Of a stretch of DNA of 35,534 nt, positions 8,444-15,966 are shown in pieces. How positions within the stretch are numbered: the stretch's first letter is position 1; each line of letters opens with the position of its first letter. The translations under genes and the position numbers were made by a program. The notes beneath the pieces are model-generated. The model did not search any database. It saw nothing but the letters and a program-made list of their open reading frames with translations, and was not told the origin of the DNA. The DNA is from Longimicrobium sp. (GTDB taxonomy: Bacteria > Gemmatimonadota > Gemmatimonadetes > Longimicrobiales > Longimicrobiaceae), in assembly GCA_036389795.1 (NCBI GenBank), contig DASVWD010000224.1, positions 1 to 35,534 of the forward strand. Direction: 5' to 3'.

Positions 8444-8640
8444 AGGTTGGCAGGGGTTGGTCGGAGATGATCCTCGCGCGTCCGCTCTGCACGCGCCGCT
8501 CGGATCTCCGACTCGATCTCTTCGCTGCTGAGCGTGCCGGTTCCGGTTTGGCGGGCGCGCTTCCGGATACGCGAGACGGCACGTCGCGCGCGCACTTGCC
8601 GGATGAACCGCTCCAGCTCGCGGATGCTGATAGATTTCAT
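8440..8640 (-). CDS. Small antitoxin-like protein, no toxin partner seen
   Basis: A 66-residue, very basic protein. It begins MKSISIRELERFIRQVRARR and has a SSEEIESEIRAARAER segment near its C-terminus, the kind of 'EEI.AEIRAAR' tail found in small VapB/Phd-like antitoxins. The ATG at 8640 has AGGAG seven bases upstream, a convincing start. The stop overlaps the stop of the convergent GGDEF gene (shared TTAA at 8440-8443), so no toxin can follow in the same operon and none is recognisable next to it. It could instead be a small DNA-binding protein. The antitoxin call rests on motif resemblance only. Confidence 0.6.
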   Translation of the reverse strand: MKSISIRELERFIRQVRARRAVSRIRKRARQTGTGTLSSEEIESEIRAARAERTREDHLRPTPANL

Positions 8641-8718
8641 GACCAAGCTCCTGTAGCAGGATCATGCGACGATCCATGCTGCGACACAAGCGACGCAAAT
8701 GAGTGGGATTGCAGTTCG

Positions 8719-8955
8719 GTGAAAGACAAGGCCATCTTCCAGGACGAGCGCGGGCGCGGGTGGCTCGTGGAGGTGATGTACGGGCACCCGGCGCCCACCG
8801 AGCGCGGGATCTACGCAGCGCGCTTCCGCTGCCCCGAAGACCCGGACGAGCCCGTACGCGTCGGCTTCGTGGAGATCGACGCCGTGGCGGGCGACGACGA
8901 GGAACTGCTCCGCGAGGCGCTGGCGATGTCCGACCCGGCGCGCGAGATCGGCTGA
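8719..8955 (+). CDS. Small hypothetical protein
   Basis: A 78-residue acidic protein of unknown function. The GTG start at 8719 is chosen because strongly GC3-biased coding begins there; the frame further upstream is antisense to the antitoxin-like gene. The sequence contains GRGWLVEVMYGHPAPTERGI and a RVGFVEIDAV stretch, suggesting a small beta-rich fold. No motif, signal or membrane segment is seen. It is divergent from the antitoxin-like gene (78 bases between starts), so the two could share a regulatory region, but it does not resemble a known toxin. Confidence 0.55.
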   Translation: MKDKAIFQDERGRGWLVEVMYGHPAPTERGIYAARFRCPEDPDEPVRVGFVEIDAVAGDDEELLREALAMSDPAREIG

Positions 8956-8960
8956 GCCGC

Positions 8961-9010
8961 GCACCGGGCACTGGGCACTGGGCACTTCGCACTTCGCACT
9001 TCGCACTCAG
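8961..9010. repeat. Heptad array (GCACTGG/GCACTTC units)
   Basis: Tandem seven-base units: ACTGGGC twice, then ACTTCGC three times, ending ACTCAG. On the other strand these read GTGCCCA and GTGCGAA. It sits between the small hypothetical and the helicase gene and has no second arm. Confidence 0.7.
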
Positions 9011-9070
9011 ACGATCGGCGCACGCCCCGACCCGTAGGCGCGCGCCGCGTTTCGTTGTAGCTTACAGCGC

Positions 9071-11626
9071 ATGAAGGCGCCCCCCTCTCCCCGGTCCGCC
9101 GTCGACCTCTTCCTGGCCCCCGCCGCCGCCGAGCGCATCCGCCGCGAGATCCAGCGCGCGCGCGGCAACGAGGTGTGCTTCGTCTGCCGGGTGGCCGAGG
9201 ACGGCACGGTCGACGAGCCGCGCGCGCTGGCCCGCGGGCACGCCTCGGCCGTGCTGGCGCTGATCAGGGACCGCGAGCACGCCGGCGGGCTGCTGGTGCA
9301 CAACCACCCCTCGGGCGTGCTGGAGCCCTCCGAGGCCGACTTCGCCGTGGCGCAGCGGCTGTGGGAGCAGGGGCTGGGCTTCGCCATCACCGACAACGAC
9401 GCGGCCGAGCTGTACGTGGTGGTCGAGCCGCCCGACGAGGAGCGGGTCGAGCCGATCGACCTGGACTCGTTCGACGCCGACCTGGGCCCCGGCGGCCCCC
9501 TGGCGCTCCGCCACCCCCGCTACGAGGACCGCCCCCAGCAGCGCGAGCTGGCGCGGATGATCGGCGGGCTCTTCAACGAGGGCGGCGTGGGCGTGGCCGA
9601 GGCGGGGACGGGGACGGGGAAGTCGGTGGCCTACCTGCTGCCCGCCATCCGCTGGGCGCTCATGAACCGCGAGCGCACCGTCGTCTCCACCAACACCATC
9701 AACCTGCAGGAGCAGCTGGTCGACAAGGACCTGCCGCTGCTGCGCCGCGCCCTCGGCGAGCCGTTCAAGTACGCGCTGGTGAAGGGGCGCGCCAACTACG
9801 TCTCCATCCGCCGCGCGCTGCAGGCCAAGGCCGGCGCCGCCTCGCTCTTCGACACGGCGAGGCAGGCGGAGCTCAAGGGGATCGTCGACTGGATCCAGAC
9901 GACGAAGGACGGCTCGCTCTCGGACCTCTCCTTCCGCCCCTCGGGCGAGGTGTGGGACGAGGTGGCCTCGGAGACCGACGTGTGCCTGCGGATGAAGTGC
10001 CCGCACTTCGAGGAGTGCTTCTACCAGCGCGCCCGGCGCGAGGCTTCGGCGGCCGACGTGCTGGTGGTCAACCACCACCTCCTCTTCTCGGACCTGGCGG
10101 TGCGCCGGGCGCTGGGGAACTACACCGCCCCCGCCGTGCTCCCGCAGTACCGCCGCCTGATCCTGGACGAGGCGCACAACCTGGAGGAGGCCGCCACCAG
10201 CCACCTGGGCGCGCGCGTGTCCCGCCGCGGGCTCTTCCGGACGCTGCGCCGGCTGGAGAACCGCGGCAAGGGGCTGATCCCCACCTTCGCGGGGGCGCTC
10301 AGGGCGGTGCGCAACGACCTGATCGCGCGCAGCGCCCTGGACGTGATCGACGAGCGCATCCTCCCCGCGCTCGACCGCTCGCGCGAGCGCGCCGGGAGCG
10401 TCTTCAGCTTCCTGAACGACGTCTTCAGCGAGCGCGAGGAGACGATCCGGCTGGAGGACAGTTTCTCGGCGCACCCGGTGTGGCCGCTGGGGCTGGACGA
10501 CGCGCTCACCGGGTTGCTGGACAACCTGGCCGGGCTGCTGGAGGGGATGGAGCTCCTGCGCGAGCGGGTGACGGTGGACGAGGAGCTCAAGCGCCACCTG
10601 GAGCCGCAGCTGGTGGAGCTACGCGGCGGCGCCAACCGCGTGCAGGCCGCCTCCGACGCGCTGCGTAACGCCCTGCGCCCGGGCCCCGACGACCTGCAGC
10701 TGGTGCGCTGGATGGAGCGCCAGGCCGAGCGCGCCGACCGCGAGGCGAACCTGACGCTGAACGCGGCCCCGCTCGACCTCTCGGCCGTGCTGCGCGAGTC
10801 GCTCTTCGAGCAGGTGCCCACCGTCGTCCTCACCTCGGCCACGCTGGCCACGCAGGGGAACTTCCGCTTCATCCGCCAGCGGCTGGGGCTCTCCAGCGCC
10901 TTCGCCGAGGAGACGCGGGTGGAGGAGGCGATCTACCCCTCGCCGTTCGACTTCGGGCGCCAGTCGCTGCTGGCGGTGCCGCTGGACCTGCCGCTGCCGG
11001 CCGGCGAGCACGACCCGCGGCACGACGAGGCCACGGTGCGCGCCACCATCGAGCACGCGAAGATCAGCGACGGCGGCCTGTTCGTGCTCTTCACCAGCTA
11101 CCGGGCGCTGCGGCACGTGGCCGCGGAGCTGCGCCGGCGCGGGGCGGACCGCGACTGGCCGCTCTTCGTGCACGGCGAGGCGCCCCGGGCGCAGCTGGTG
11201 GCCCGCTTCGCCGCGTCGGGGCGGGGGATCCTGCTGGGGACCACGAGCTTCTGGGAGGGGGTGGACGTCCCCGGGCAGCCGCTGCGGGGGCTGGTGATCC
11301 CCAAGCTGCCGTTCAAGGTGCCCACCGAGCCGGTGACGGCGGCGCGCATCGAGGCGATCGAGGCGGCGGGGGGCAACTCGTTCCTCTCGTACATGCTCCC
11401 GCACGCGGCGATCCGGCTCAAGCAGGGCTTCGGCCGGCTGATCCGCTCGCGCGACGACCACGGGGCGGTGCTGATCCTGGACGGGAGGATCGTCCGCAAG
11501 AGCTACGGGCGCTATTTTCTCGACTCGCTCCCCCCCGCCCCGCTGGTGAAGGGCCCCTGGCGGGTGGTGAAGGACGCGATGCTGCGCTTCTACGGCGAGT
11601 GGTCGGGCCAGCGCGCGGCGGGGTGA
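9071..11626 (+). CDS. DinG-family helicase with N-terminal JAB/RadC-like domain
   Basis: An 851-residue fusion. Residues 1-120 form a RadC/JAB-like domain with a complete JAMM signature: E34, then H77-N-H79-PSG, S87 and D90. From about 145 it is an XPD/DinG-type SF2 helicase: Walker A GTGTGKS (K184), DEAH 366-369 and a C-terminal motif VI-like QGFGRLIRSRDD with LILDGRI. The helicase part should unwind DNA 5' to 3', acting on R-loops or recombination intermediates. Three Cys of the Fe-S cluster region remain (C305, C310, C316), but the position usually held by the first Cys after KGR-NY is Ser (S245). The ATG follows TAGCTT by seven bases, suggesting a leaderless transcript. What the JAB domain does here is unknown. 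Confidence 0.88.
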   Translation: MKAPPSPRSAVDLFLAPAAAERIRREIQRARGNEVCFVCRVAEDGTVDEPRALARGHASAVLALIRDREHAGGLLVHNHPSGVLEPSEADFAVAQRLWEQGLGFAITDNDAAELYVVVEPPDEERVEPIDLDSFDADLGPGGPLALRHPRYEDRPQQRELARMIGGLFNEGGVGVAEAGTGTGKSVAYLLPAIRWALMNRERTVVSTNTINLQEQLVDKDLPLLRRALGEPFKYALVKGRANYVSIRRALQAKAGAASLFDTARQAELKGIVDWIQTTKDGSLSDLSFRPSGEVWDEVASETDVCLRMKCPHFEECFYQRARREASAADVLVVNHHLLFSDLAVRRALGNYTAPAVLPQYRRLILDEAHNLEEAATSHLGARVSRRGLFRTLRRLENRGKGLIPTFAGALRAVRNDLIARSALDVIDERILPALDRSRERAGSVFSFLNDVFSEREETIRLEDSFSAHPVWPLGLDDALTGLLDNLAGLLEGMELLRERVTVDEELKRHLEPQLVELRGGANRVQAASDALRNALRPGPDDLQLVRWMERQAERADREANLTLNAAPLDLSAVLRESLFEQVPTVVLTSATLATQGNFRFIRQRLGLSSAFAEETRVEEAIYPSPFDFGRQSLLAVPLDLPLPAGEHDPRHDEATVRATIEHAKISDGGLFVLFTSYRALRHVAAELRRRGADRDWPLFVHGEAPRAQLVARFAASGRGILLGTTSFWEGVDVPGQPLRGLVIPKLPFKVPTEPVTAARIEAIEAAGGNSFLSYMLPHAAIRLKQGFGRLIRSRDDHGAVLILDGRIVRKSYGRYFLDSLPPAPLVKGPWRVVKDAMLRFYGEWSGQRAAG

Positions 11627-11669
11627 GCGCGCACAAATCGCGGGTTGTGGGGTAAGCGCGTCGCCGCGG

Positions 11670-11694
11670 GACCGGCCGGGACTTCCGGCCGGTC
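11670..11694 (+). terminator. Hairpin after helicase gene
   Basis: A perfect ten-base stem, GACCGGCCGG (11670-11679) with CCGGCCGGTC (11685-11694), and a five-base loop. There is only a weak T-rich tail. Confidence 0.65.
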
Positions 11695-11727
11695 CGCTTC
11701 GTACCGAGATCTCGACCGTCCGTAGCC

Positions 11728-12351
11728 GTGGATCTGCCCCGTCCCTCCAAGATCGTCTGCGTCGGCAGGAACTACGTGGAGCACGCGCGCGAGCTGGGGA
11801 ACGAGGTCCCCGAGCGCCCGCTCCTCTTCCTGAAGCCGCCCTCGGCGCTGCTGGCGGGCGGCGAGCCGATCGTCCTGCCGCCCGAGTCGAGCCGCGTGGA
11901 GCACGAGGGGGAGATCGCGGTGGTGATCGGCCGCCGCGCCCGCCGCGTGAGCGCCGAAGAGGCGTGGGACCACGTCGCCGGGATCGCGCCGCTCAACGAC
12001 GTCACCGCGCGCGACCTGCAGAAGACGGACGGCCAGTGGACGCGGGCGAAGGGCTTCGACACCTTCTGCCCGCTCGGAACGATGGTCCCGCTGGACGGGA
12101 TCGACCGCGACGCGCTGGAGGTGGTCTGCCGGGTGAACGGCGAGGAGCGCCAGCGCGGCCGCGTGTCGGAGATGACGTTCCCGGTCCCCGCGCTCATCGC
12201 GTACATCTCGGGGATCATGACGCTGGAGCCGGGGGACGTGATCGCCACGGGGACGCCGGCCGGCGTCGGCCCGCTCCGGGACGGCGACGTCGTCGAGGTC
12301 GAGATCCCCGGCGTCGGCACGATCCGCAACCCGGTGCGCTCGGCGGGATGA
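11728..12351 (+). CDS. Fumarylacetoacetate hydrolase family protein
   Basis: A 207-residue FAH-superfamily enzyme of the short type (acylpyruvase or 2-hydroxyhepta-2,4-diene-1,7-dioate isomerase-like). These are Mg-dependent hydrolases, decarboxylases or isomerases acting on beta-dicarbonyl acids. The fold motifs are clear: [12 protein letters not shown] at the start, [10 protein letters not shown], metal ligands E60 and E62 in [13 protein letters not shown]91 in [22 protein letters not shown], and [13 protein letters not shown] near the end. GTG 11728 is the only start that keeps the conserved N-terminus. The length fits oxaloacetate tautomerase/acylpyruvase FAHD1 homologues. The substrate is not determinable; the neighbours give no pathway. 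Confidence 0.9.
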   Translation: MDLPRPSKIVCVGRNYVEHARELGNEVPERPLLFLKPPSALLAGGEPIVLPPESSRVEHEGEIAVVIGRRARRVSAEEAWDHVAGIAPLNDVTARDLQKTDGQWTRAKGFDTFCPLGTMVPLDGIDRDALEVVCRVNGEERQRGRVSEMTFPVPALIAYISGIMTLEPGDVIATGTPAGVGPLRDGDVVEVEIPGVGTIRNPVRSAG

Positions 12352-12352
12352 G

Positions 12353-12369
12353 GAGCGGCGCAGCCGCTC
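12353..12369 (+). terminator. Short hairpin after FAH gene
   Basis: GAGCGGC (12353-12359) and GCCGCTC (12363-12369) form a seven-base stem with a three-base loop, one base after the stop. It abuts the 148-bp dispersed repeat. Confidence 0.5.
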
Positions 12370-12516
12370 CCGCGTGAGGGATGCGCGCCCGGAGGGCCGG
12401 GACGGCGCCGCCACACGGGGTATCGTGGCGGCGCTGGCCCGGCGCGGTTGGGCACAGTCGTATCGTGCCCTACCGCGCGCGCAGCCCGGCCCGGAGCGCA
12501 GCGGAGGGACACGCCC
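12369..12516. repeat. 148-bp dispersed structured repeat, copy 1
   Basis: About 97% identical to 24851-24997. The ends GCGTG and CACGC can pair to close the element. Inside are a GC-rich stem (arms at about 12405-12414 and 12425-12434), a GGGCAC/GTGCCC hairpin and other GC-rich arms. In the main stem one G-C pair is C-G in the other copy. The element lies between the FAH gene and lspA and is not coding in a way shared by both copies, since they differ by a one-base indel. Confidence 0.85.
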
Positions 12517-12522
12517 GGAACC

Positions 12523-12604
12523 GCAGTGCGTTAGTCCTTAGTGTTTTAGTCCCTGGCACTAAGCACTAAAACACTAAGGACTAAGCACTTCGCACTTCGC
12601 ACTC
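12523..12604. repeat. Heptad-array inverted repeat
   Basis: GTCCTTA/GTGTTTTA units on the left and their complements (TAAAACAC, TAAGGAC, TAAGCAC) on the right form a compact hairpin with almost no loop. It ends in GCACTTC heptads. It lies 28 bases before lspA. Confidence 0.75.
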
Positions 12605-12631
12605 GAGGGGGACCCCCTGCACTACGCAAAA

Positions 12632-13123
12632 ATGAACCGGCGTCGCCCCCTGGCCGTGGCGCTCGTCGCCGTGGTGGCCGCGGACTGGATCACCAAGTTC
12701 CTGGTGCAGAACCACTTCCACATCGGCAGCCTGCACCCGGTGGTGGACGGCTGGGTGTGGCTGGCGCACCGCCGCAACCCCTGCGTGGCCTTCTCGTTCT
12801 GCCCCCCCGCGCCCGCCGGCTGGGAGCTGGTGGTGCTCCTGCTGGCCAGCCTGGCCGGCATCGCCGTGGCGGGGACGATCCTGGCCAAAACGCGCGACGC
12901 CGCCACCCGCGTGGCCGCCGGCCTGGTGATCGCCGGGGCGGTGGGGAACCTGGGCGACCGCCTGATGAACGGCGCGGTGACCGACTTCATCGTGATCCGC
13001 TTCTTCCCGTACGTGTTCAACGTGGCCGACGTGGCGATCACCGCGGGGGCGATCCTGCTGGCGCTGCGCATGTTCTTCGAGGAGCCGCACGGCGGCTCCG
13101 CCTCCACCCCGGCGCCCTCATGA
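12632..13123 (+). CDS. lspA: Lipoprotein signal peptidase (signal peptidase II)
   Basis: A 163-residue inner-membrane aspartyl protease that removes signal peptides from prolipoproteins after lipidation. The family blocks are present: DWITK (18-22), RNPCVAFSF (49-56, in place of the usual N-x-GxAFS), GNLGDR (105-110), VTDF with D118, and FNVADVAI with D133; the last two Asp are the catalytic pair. Four transmembrane segments fit the hydrophobic profile. The Cys in NPCVAFS is a small departure from the usual Gly. Its TGA overlaps the ATG of the aminotransferase (ATGA at 13120), so the two genes are translationally coupled although unrelated in function. Predicted lipoproteins elsewhere in this window are expected substrates. 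Confidence 0.94.
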   Translation: MNRRRPLAVALVAVVAADWITKFLVQNHFHIGSLHPVVDGWVWLAHRRNPCVAFSFCPPAPAGWELVVLLLASLAGIAVAGTILAKTRDAATRVAAGLVIAGAVGNLGDRLMNGAVTDFIVIRFFPYVFNVADVAITAGAILLALRMFFEEPHGGSASTPAPS

Positions 13124-14322
13124 CCGCGACGACCGTGACGCCGACCGTGATGCCGACCGCGATGCCGACGCCGAACCGCCGCATCCAGGCGCTGCCCCCG
13201 TACCCGCTCACCGACGTCCCCGGCATCAAGCGCGACCTGCGCGCGCGAGGCGTCGACGTGATCGACCTGGGCGCGGGCGACGCCGACCTGGCCCCCCCGC
13301 CCGCGGTGGTCGCCGCGCTGCAGCAGGCCGCCTGCGACCCGGCCAACTCGCGCTACCCCTTCCAGCTGGGCCTGGTGGAGTTCCGCGAAGAGATCGCGCG
13401 CTGGATGGGGACGCGCTTCGGCGTGGAGGTGGACCCCATGCGCGAGCTGGGGCTCCTGATCGGCTCCAAGGAGGGGATCTACCACCTCCCCTTCGCCTTC
13501 CTGGAGCCCGGCGACGCGGCCATCGTCCCCGACCCCGGCTACGCGGCGTACCTGGGCGGCACCGTGCTGGCCGGCGGCGTGCCGCACCTAGTGCCGCTGC
13601 GCCCCGAGCACGACTTCCTCGTTCCCCTCGACGAGCTGCCGGCTGACGTGGTGCGCCGCGCGCGCATCCTCTACCTCAACTACCCGAACAACCCCACCGC
13701 GGCGTGCGCCCCGCGCGAGTACCTGGAGCGGGCCGTGGCCTGGTGCCGCGAGCACGGGGTGATCCTGGCGTACGACAACGCCTACTCCGAGCTCGCCTTC
13801 GACGGCTACCGCCCGCCGTCGATCCTGGAGATCCCCGGCGCGCGCGAGGTGGCGGTCGAGTTCCACTCGCTCTCCAAGACGTACAACATGACCGGGTGGC
13901 GGATCGGCTGGGCGGTGGGCAGCCCCGACCTGGTCTCGGCCGTGGTGAGGGTGAAGACCTTCTGCGACACGGGCGTGCCGCTCGCCATCCAGCACGCGGG
14001 GGTGGCGGCGCTGCGCTCGCACGCCGACTGGGTGCCGCAGAACGTGGCCACCTTCCAGCGCCGCCGCGACGCCGCCTGGCAGGCGCTCACCGACGCCGGC
14101 ATCGACCTCCCCAGGCCCGCCGCCAGCATGTACCTGTGGGTGCCGCTCCCGGAGGGCGTGGAGAGCGAGCCGTGGGCGCGGCGGCTACTGCTGGAGCAGG
14201 GCGTGGCCGTGCTCCCCGGGAAGAGCCTCGGGGCGGGCGGCGAGGGCTTCTTCCGCATCGCGCTCACCTGCTCGGAGGACCGCCTCCGCCAGGCCGCCGC
14301 CCGCATCGCGCACATGCTCTGA
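13120..14322 (+). CDS. PLP-dependent class I/II aminotransferase (DapL-like)
   Basis: A 400-residue fold-type I aminotransferase. The pyridoxal lysine is K253 in SLSKTYNMTGWRIGW. Other signatures are YPFQLGLVEFREEIARW, the IPDPGY-type block (PDPGYAAY), LNYPNNPTAA and AYDNAYSELAFDG. The sequence best fits the LL-diaminopimelate/aspartate group, which makes LL-DAP from tetrahydrodipicolinate. A broader aspartate or aromatic aminotransferase role cannot be excluded. The start overlaps the lspA stop (ATGA). The first 18 residues are a Thr/Pro/Met low-complexity repeat encoded by imperfect 12-base repeats; internal ATGs at 13150 and 13162 are alternative starts. Confidence 0.9.
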   Translation: MTATTVTPTVMPTAMPTPNRRIQALPPYPLTDVPGIKRDLRARGVDVIDLGAGDADLAPPPAVVAALQQAACDPANSRYPFQLGLVEFREEIARWMGTRFGVEVDPMRELGLLIGSKEGIYHLPFAFLEPGDAAIVPDPGYAAYLGGTVLAGGVPHLVPLRPEHDFLVPLDELPADVVRRARILYLNYPNNPTAACAPREYLERAVAWCREHGVILAYDNAYSELAFDGYRPPSILEIPGAREVAVEFHSLSKTYNMTGWRIGWAVGSPDLVSAVVRVKTFCDTGVPLAIQHAGVAALRSHADWVPQNVATFQRRRDAAWQALTDAGIDLPRPAASMYLWVPLPEGVESEPWARRLLLEQGVAVLPGKSLGAGGEGFFRIALTCSEDRLRQAAARIAHML

Positions 14323-14376
14323 CCCGCTTCGGGCGCGCTCGTACGAGTGCCTGAAGACACTCGCTGGAACCACGGA

Positions 14377-14401
14377 AAGCCTCGCAAACCCCGCGAGGCT
14401 T
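14377..14401. terminator. Hairpin AAGCCTCGC/GCGAGGCTT
   Basis: A perfect nine-base stem with a seven-base loop (AAACCCC), 55 bases after the aminotransferase stop. A degenerate copy with the same flanking words lies at 35370-35392. Confidence 0.6.
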
Positions 14402-14455
14402 CAACCGTGCACCCCACTTCGTGCCGCGCCTGGTTTCGTTGCGCGAAGCGCCGAA

Positions 14456-14484
14456 GTCCCTCCCCTGAAGTTCGGGGGAGGGAC
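14456..14484. terminator. Hairpin GTCCCTCCCC/GGGGAGGGAC
   Basis: A perfect ten-base stem with a loop containing GAAGTTC. A related hairpin with loop AACTTC is at 24668-24693. The remainder of the 306-base gap 14323-14628 holds nothing else recognisable. Confidence 0.6.
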
Positions 14485-14628
14485 AGGCGCCTCGAGCGCC
14501 AGGGCGGGGGCCGTCCGCCCCCGCGCCGACGCTCGTCCTTCGCTCCGCATCCTCCCGCCACATCTCCGGCTCATTAAGCCGCAGCGCCTTCCGGAACCGA
14601 ACCTGCGGGGGCGAGTAGAAACGACCCT

Positions 14629-15642
14629 ATGACGCCCGCCACGCTGACCGCGCCCGCAGCTCCCGAGGCTCCGCCGCCCGAGGCGAAGCTCCGCGTGGCC
14701 GTATCCGTCATCGTCCCCCGCGCCCCGCTCACCCGCTCGCCTCGCCGCGACCCCACCGGCCGCCCCACCCGCAACGCGCTGCTCGCCTCCGTCGCGCTGC
14801 ACCTGCTGCTGGCGCTGGCGTTCCTGCTGGCGCCCGCGCGCCGGGAGCGCACCGACCCCGCGCTGCAGCCGCGGACGCTGGAGCTGGTGCAGTACCTGGA
14901 CGTCGGCGAGTGGCCGGAGAGCGCGGGCGAGGGAGCGGCCGCGCCGGCGTCGGCTCCGGGCGCCGCGGCGGCGGAGCAGGCGGTCTCGGCCGCGGCGGTG
15001 GACTCGGCCGTGGCGCGCGTCGGCAGCGTGCCGCGCTTCCCCGACCGCGTGCCCAGCGGCATCCCCGCCGCGCCGGCCGCGCCGTCGGGAGGCGCGGCTC
15101 GCCCGGGCGCCGCCGCCCCGGGAGCGGGCGGGGGCGCGGGGGGCGAGATCGGGAACAACCCGGCGGGCGGGCGGCTGGGGCCCGGCTACCGCGACGGGCG
15201 GCTGATCGTGCGCCCCGAGGCGGTCCCCGAGCGCGAGCTGACCGAGCACGAGCGCTACATGCGCGACCTGGCGGGACGAATCCAGACGTACAACGACAGC
15301 GTGGCCGACGAGGGCGAGCGGATGCGGCGGGCGCGCAACTGGACCACGAAGGACAAGAACGGCCGCGAGTGGGGGATCGCCGAGGGCGGCTACCCGGTGA
15401 TCGCCGGTCGCCGCATCCCCGTCCCCATCGCCCCGCCGATCCACGTGGACCGCGACACCGAGAACCGCGAGCGCGCCCAGGCCCGCCAGCGCGACGAGAT
15501 CCAGCGCCAGGCCGAGGCCGGCGACCGCGACCGCAACTTCCGCGAGCGCACCCGCGCCATCCGCGAGCGCCGCGACCGCGAGCGCCAGAAGGAGCGCGAG
15601 CAGAGCGGCCAGGGCGAGCGCCCACCGGAGTCGAAGCCGTAA
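14629..15642 (+). CDS. Single-pass membrane protein, TonB-like N-terminus, unknown function
   Basis: A 337-residue protein. Residues 1-48 are a Pro/Ala/Arg-rich cytoplasmic tail; 50-70 (ALLASVALHLLLALAFLLAPA) is one transmembrane helix. A long Ala/Gly/Pro-rich periplasmic stretch follows, then a charged region. The topology resembles TonB or other energy transducers, but there is no TonB C-terminal domain. The C-terminal 80 residues are almost entirely Arg, Glu, Asp and Gln and should form a single charged helix or coiled coil. A middle segment (ERYMRDLAGRIQTYNDSVADEG, split by family usage) is the only complex part. The ATG has no clear Shine-Dalgarno. A strong terminator follows. Function is unknown. 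Confidence 0.72.
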   Translation: MTPATLTAPAAPEAPPPEAKLRVAVSVIVPRAPLTRSPRRDPTGRPTRNALLASVALHLLLALAFLLAPARRERTDPALQPRTLELVQYLDVGEWPESAGEGAAAPASAPGAAAAEQAVSAAAVDSAVARVGSVPRFPDRVPSGIPAAPAAPSGGAARPGAAAPGAGGGAGGEIGNNPAGGRLGPGYRDGRLIVRPEAVPERELTEHERYMRDLAGRIQTYNDSVADEGERMRRARNWTTKDKNGREWGIAEGGYPVIAGRRIPVPIAPPIHVDRDTENRERAQARQRDEIQRQAEAGDRDRNFRERTRAIRERRDRERQKEREQSGQGERPPESKP

Positions 15643-15664
15643 ACCGGCGTCGATCCGCCCTCCA

Positions 15665-15697
15665 CGAAGCGCGCGGGCTCCCAACCCGCGCGCTTCG
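15665..15697 (+). terminator. Terminator hairpin after TonB-like gene
   Basis: A perfect 13-base stem, CGAAGCGCGCGGG (15665-15677) with CCCGCGCGCTTCG (15685-15697), and a seven-base loop. The rest of the 324-base gap up to 15966 holds a word (GTTGTTGCCGCGG...ATTCATCCGCC) that also occurs at about 3773-3795, and the promoter of the next gene. Confidence 0.75.
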
Positions 15698-15899
15698 CAT
15701 GCGAACGCCGCTGTCCGCGCCGAACCCGATCTCCACACCGCCCCAGCCTGCGCAGGCAGGCTTCTCGCCGTTGTTGCCGCGGAGCCGCGGATTCATCCGC
15801 CCCGGCTCCCTGCACCCACGCATCCTCCTCCACAACGCTCTCATTGAGATAATTTTCTGGCCACCCGGTCATTTCCAGCGCCGAGGGGCGGCCCGCGAC

Positions 15900-15928
15900 T
15901 TGCACCCCCGGACCTCCCTCGTTAATTC
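15900..15928 (+). promoter_or_regulatory. Sigma70-like promoter for BON-domain gene
   Basis: TTGCAC (15900-15905), a 17-base spacer and TAATTC (15923-15928), about 38 bases before the ATG. It is the most AT-rich point of this intergenic region. Confidence 0.6.
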
Positions 15929-15966
15929 AACGGGACGTTCGATTTACCACGTCCGGAGGAGGGACG

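Noticed and set aside
12369-12512. Shared peptide encoded on the minus strand of both 148-bp repeats
   Set aside because: The two copies differ by a one-base indel that breaks the shared frame, while the stem pairing is preserved, so structure rather than coding explains the similarity.
15643-15966. Possible plus-strand gene continuing out of the TonB-like gene in another frame
   Set aside because: Contains a strong terminator stem and promoter sequence; codon bias is lost after 15642.
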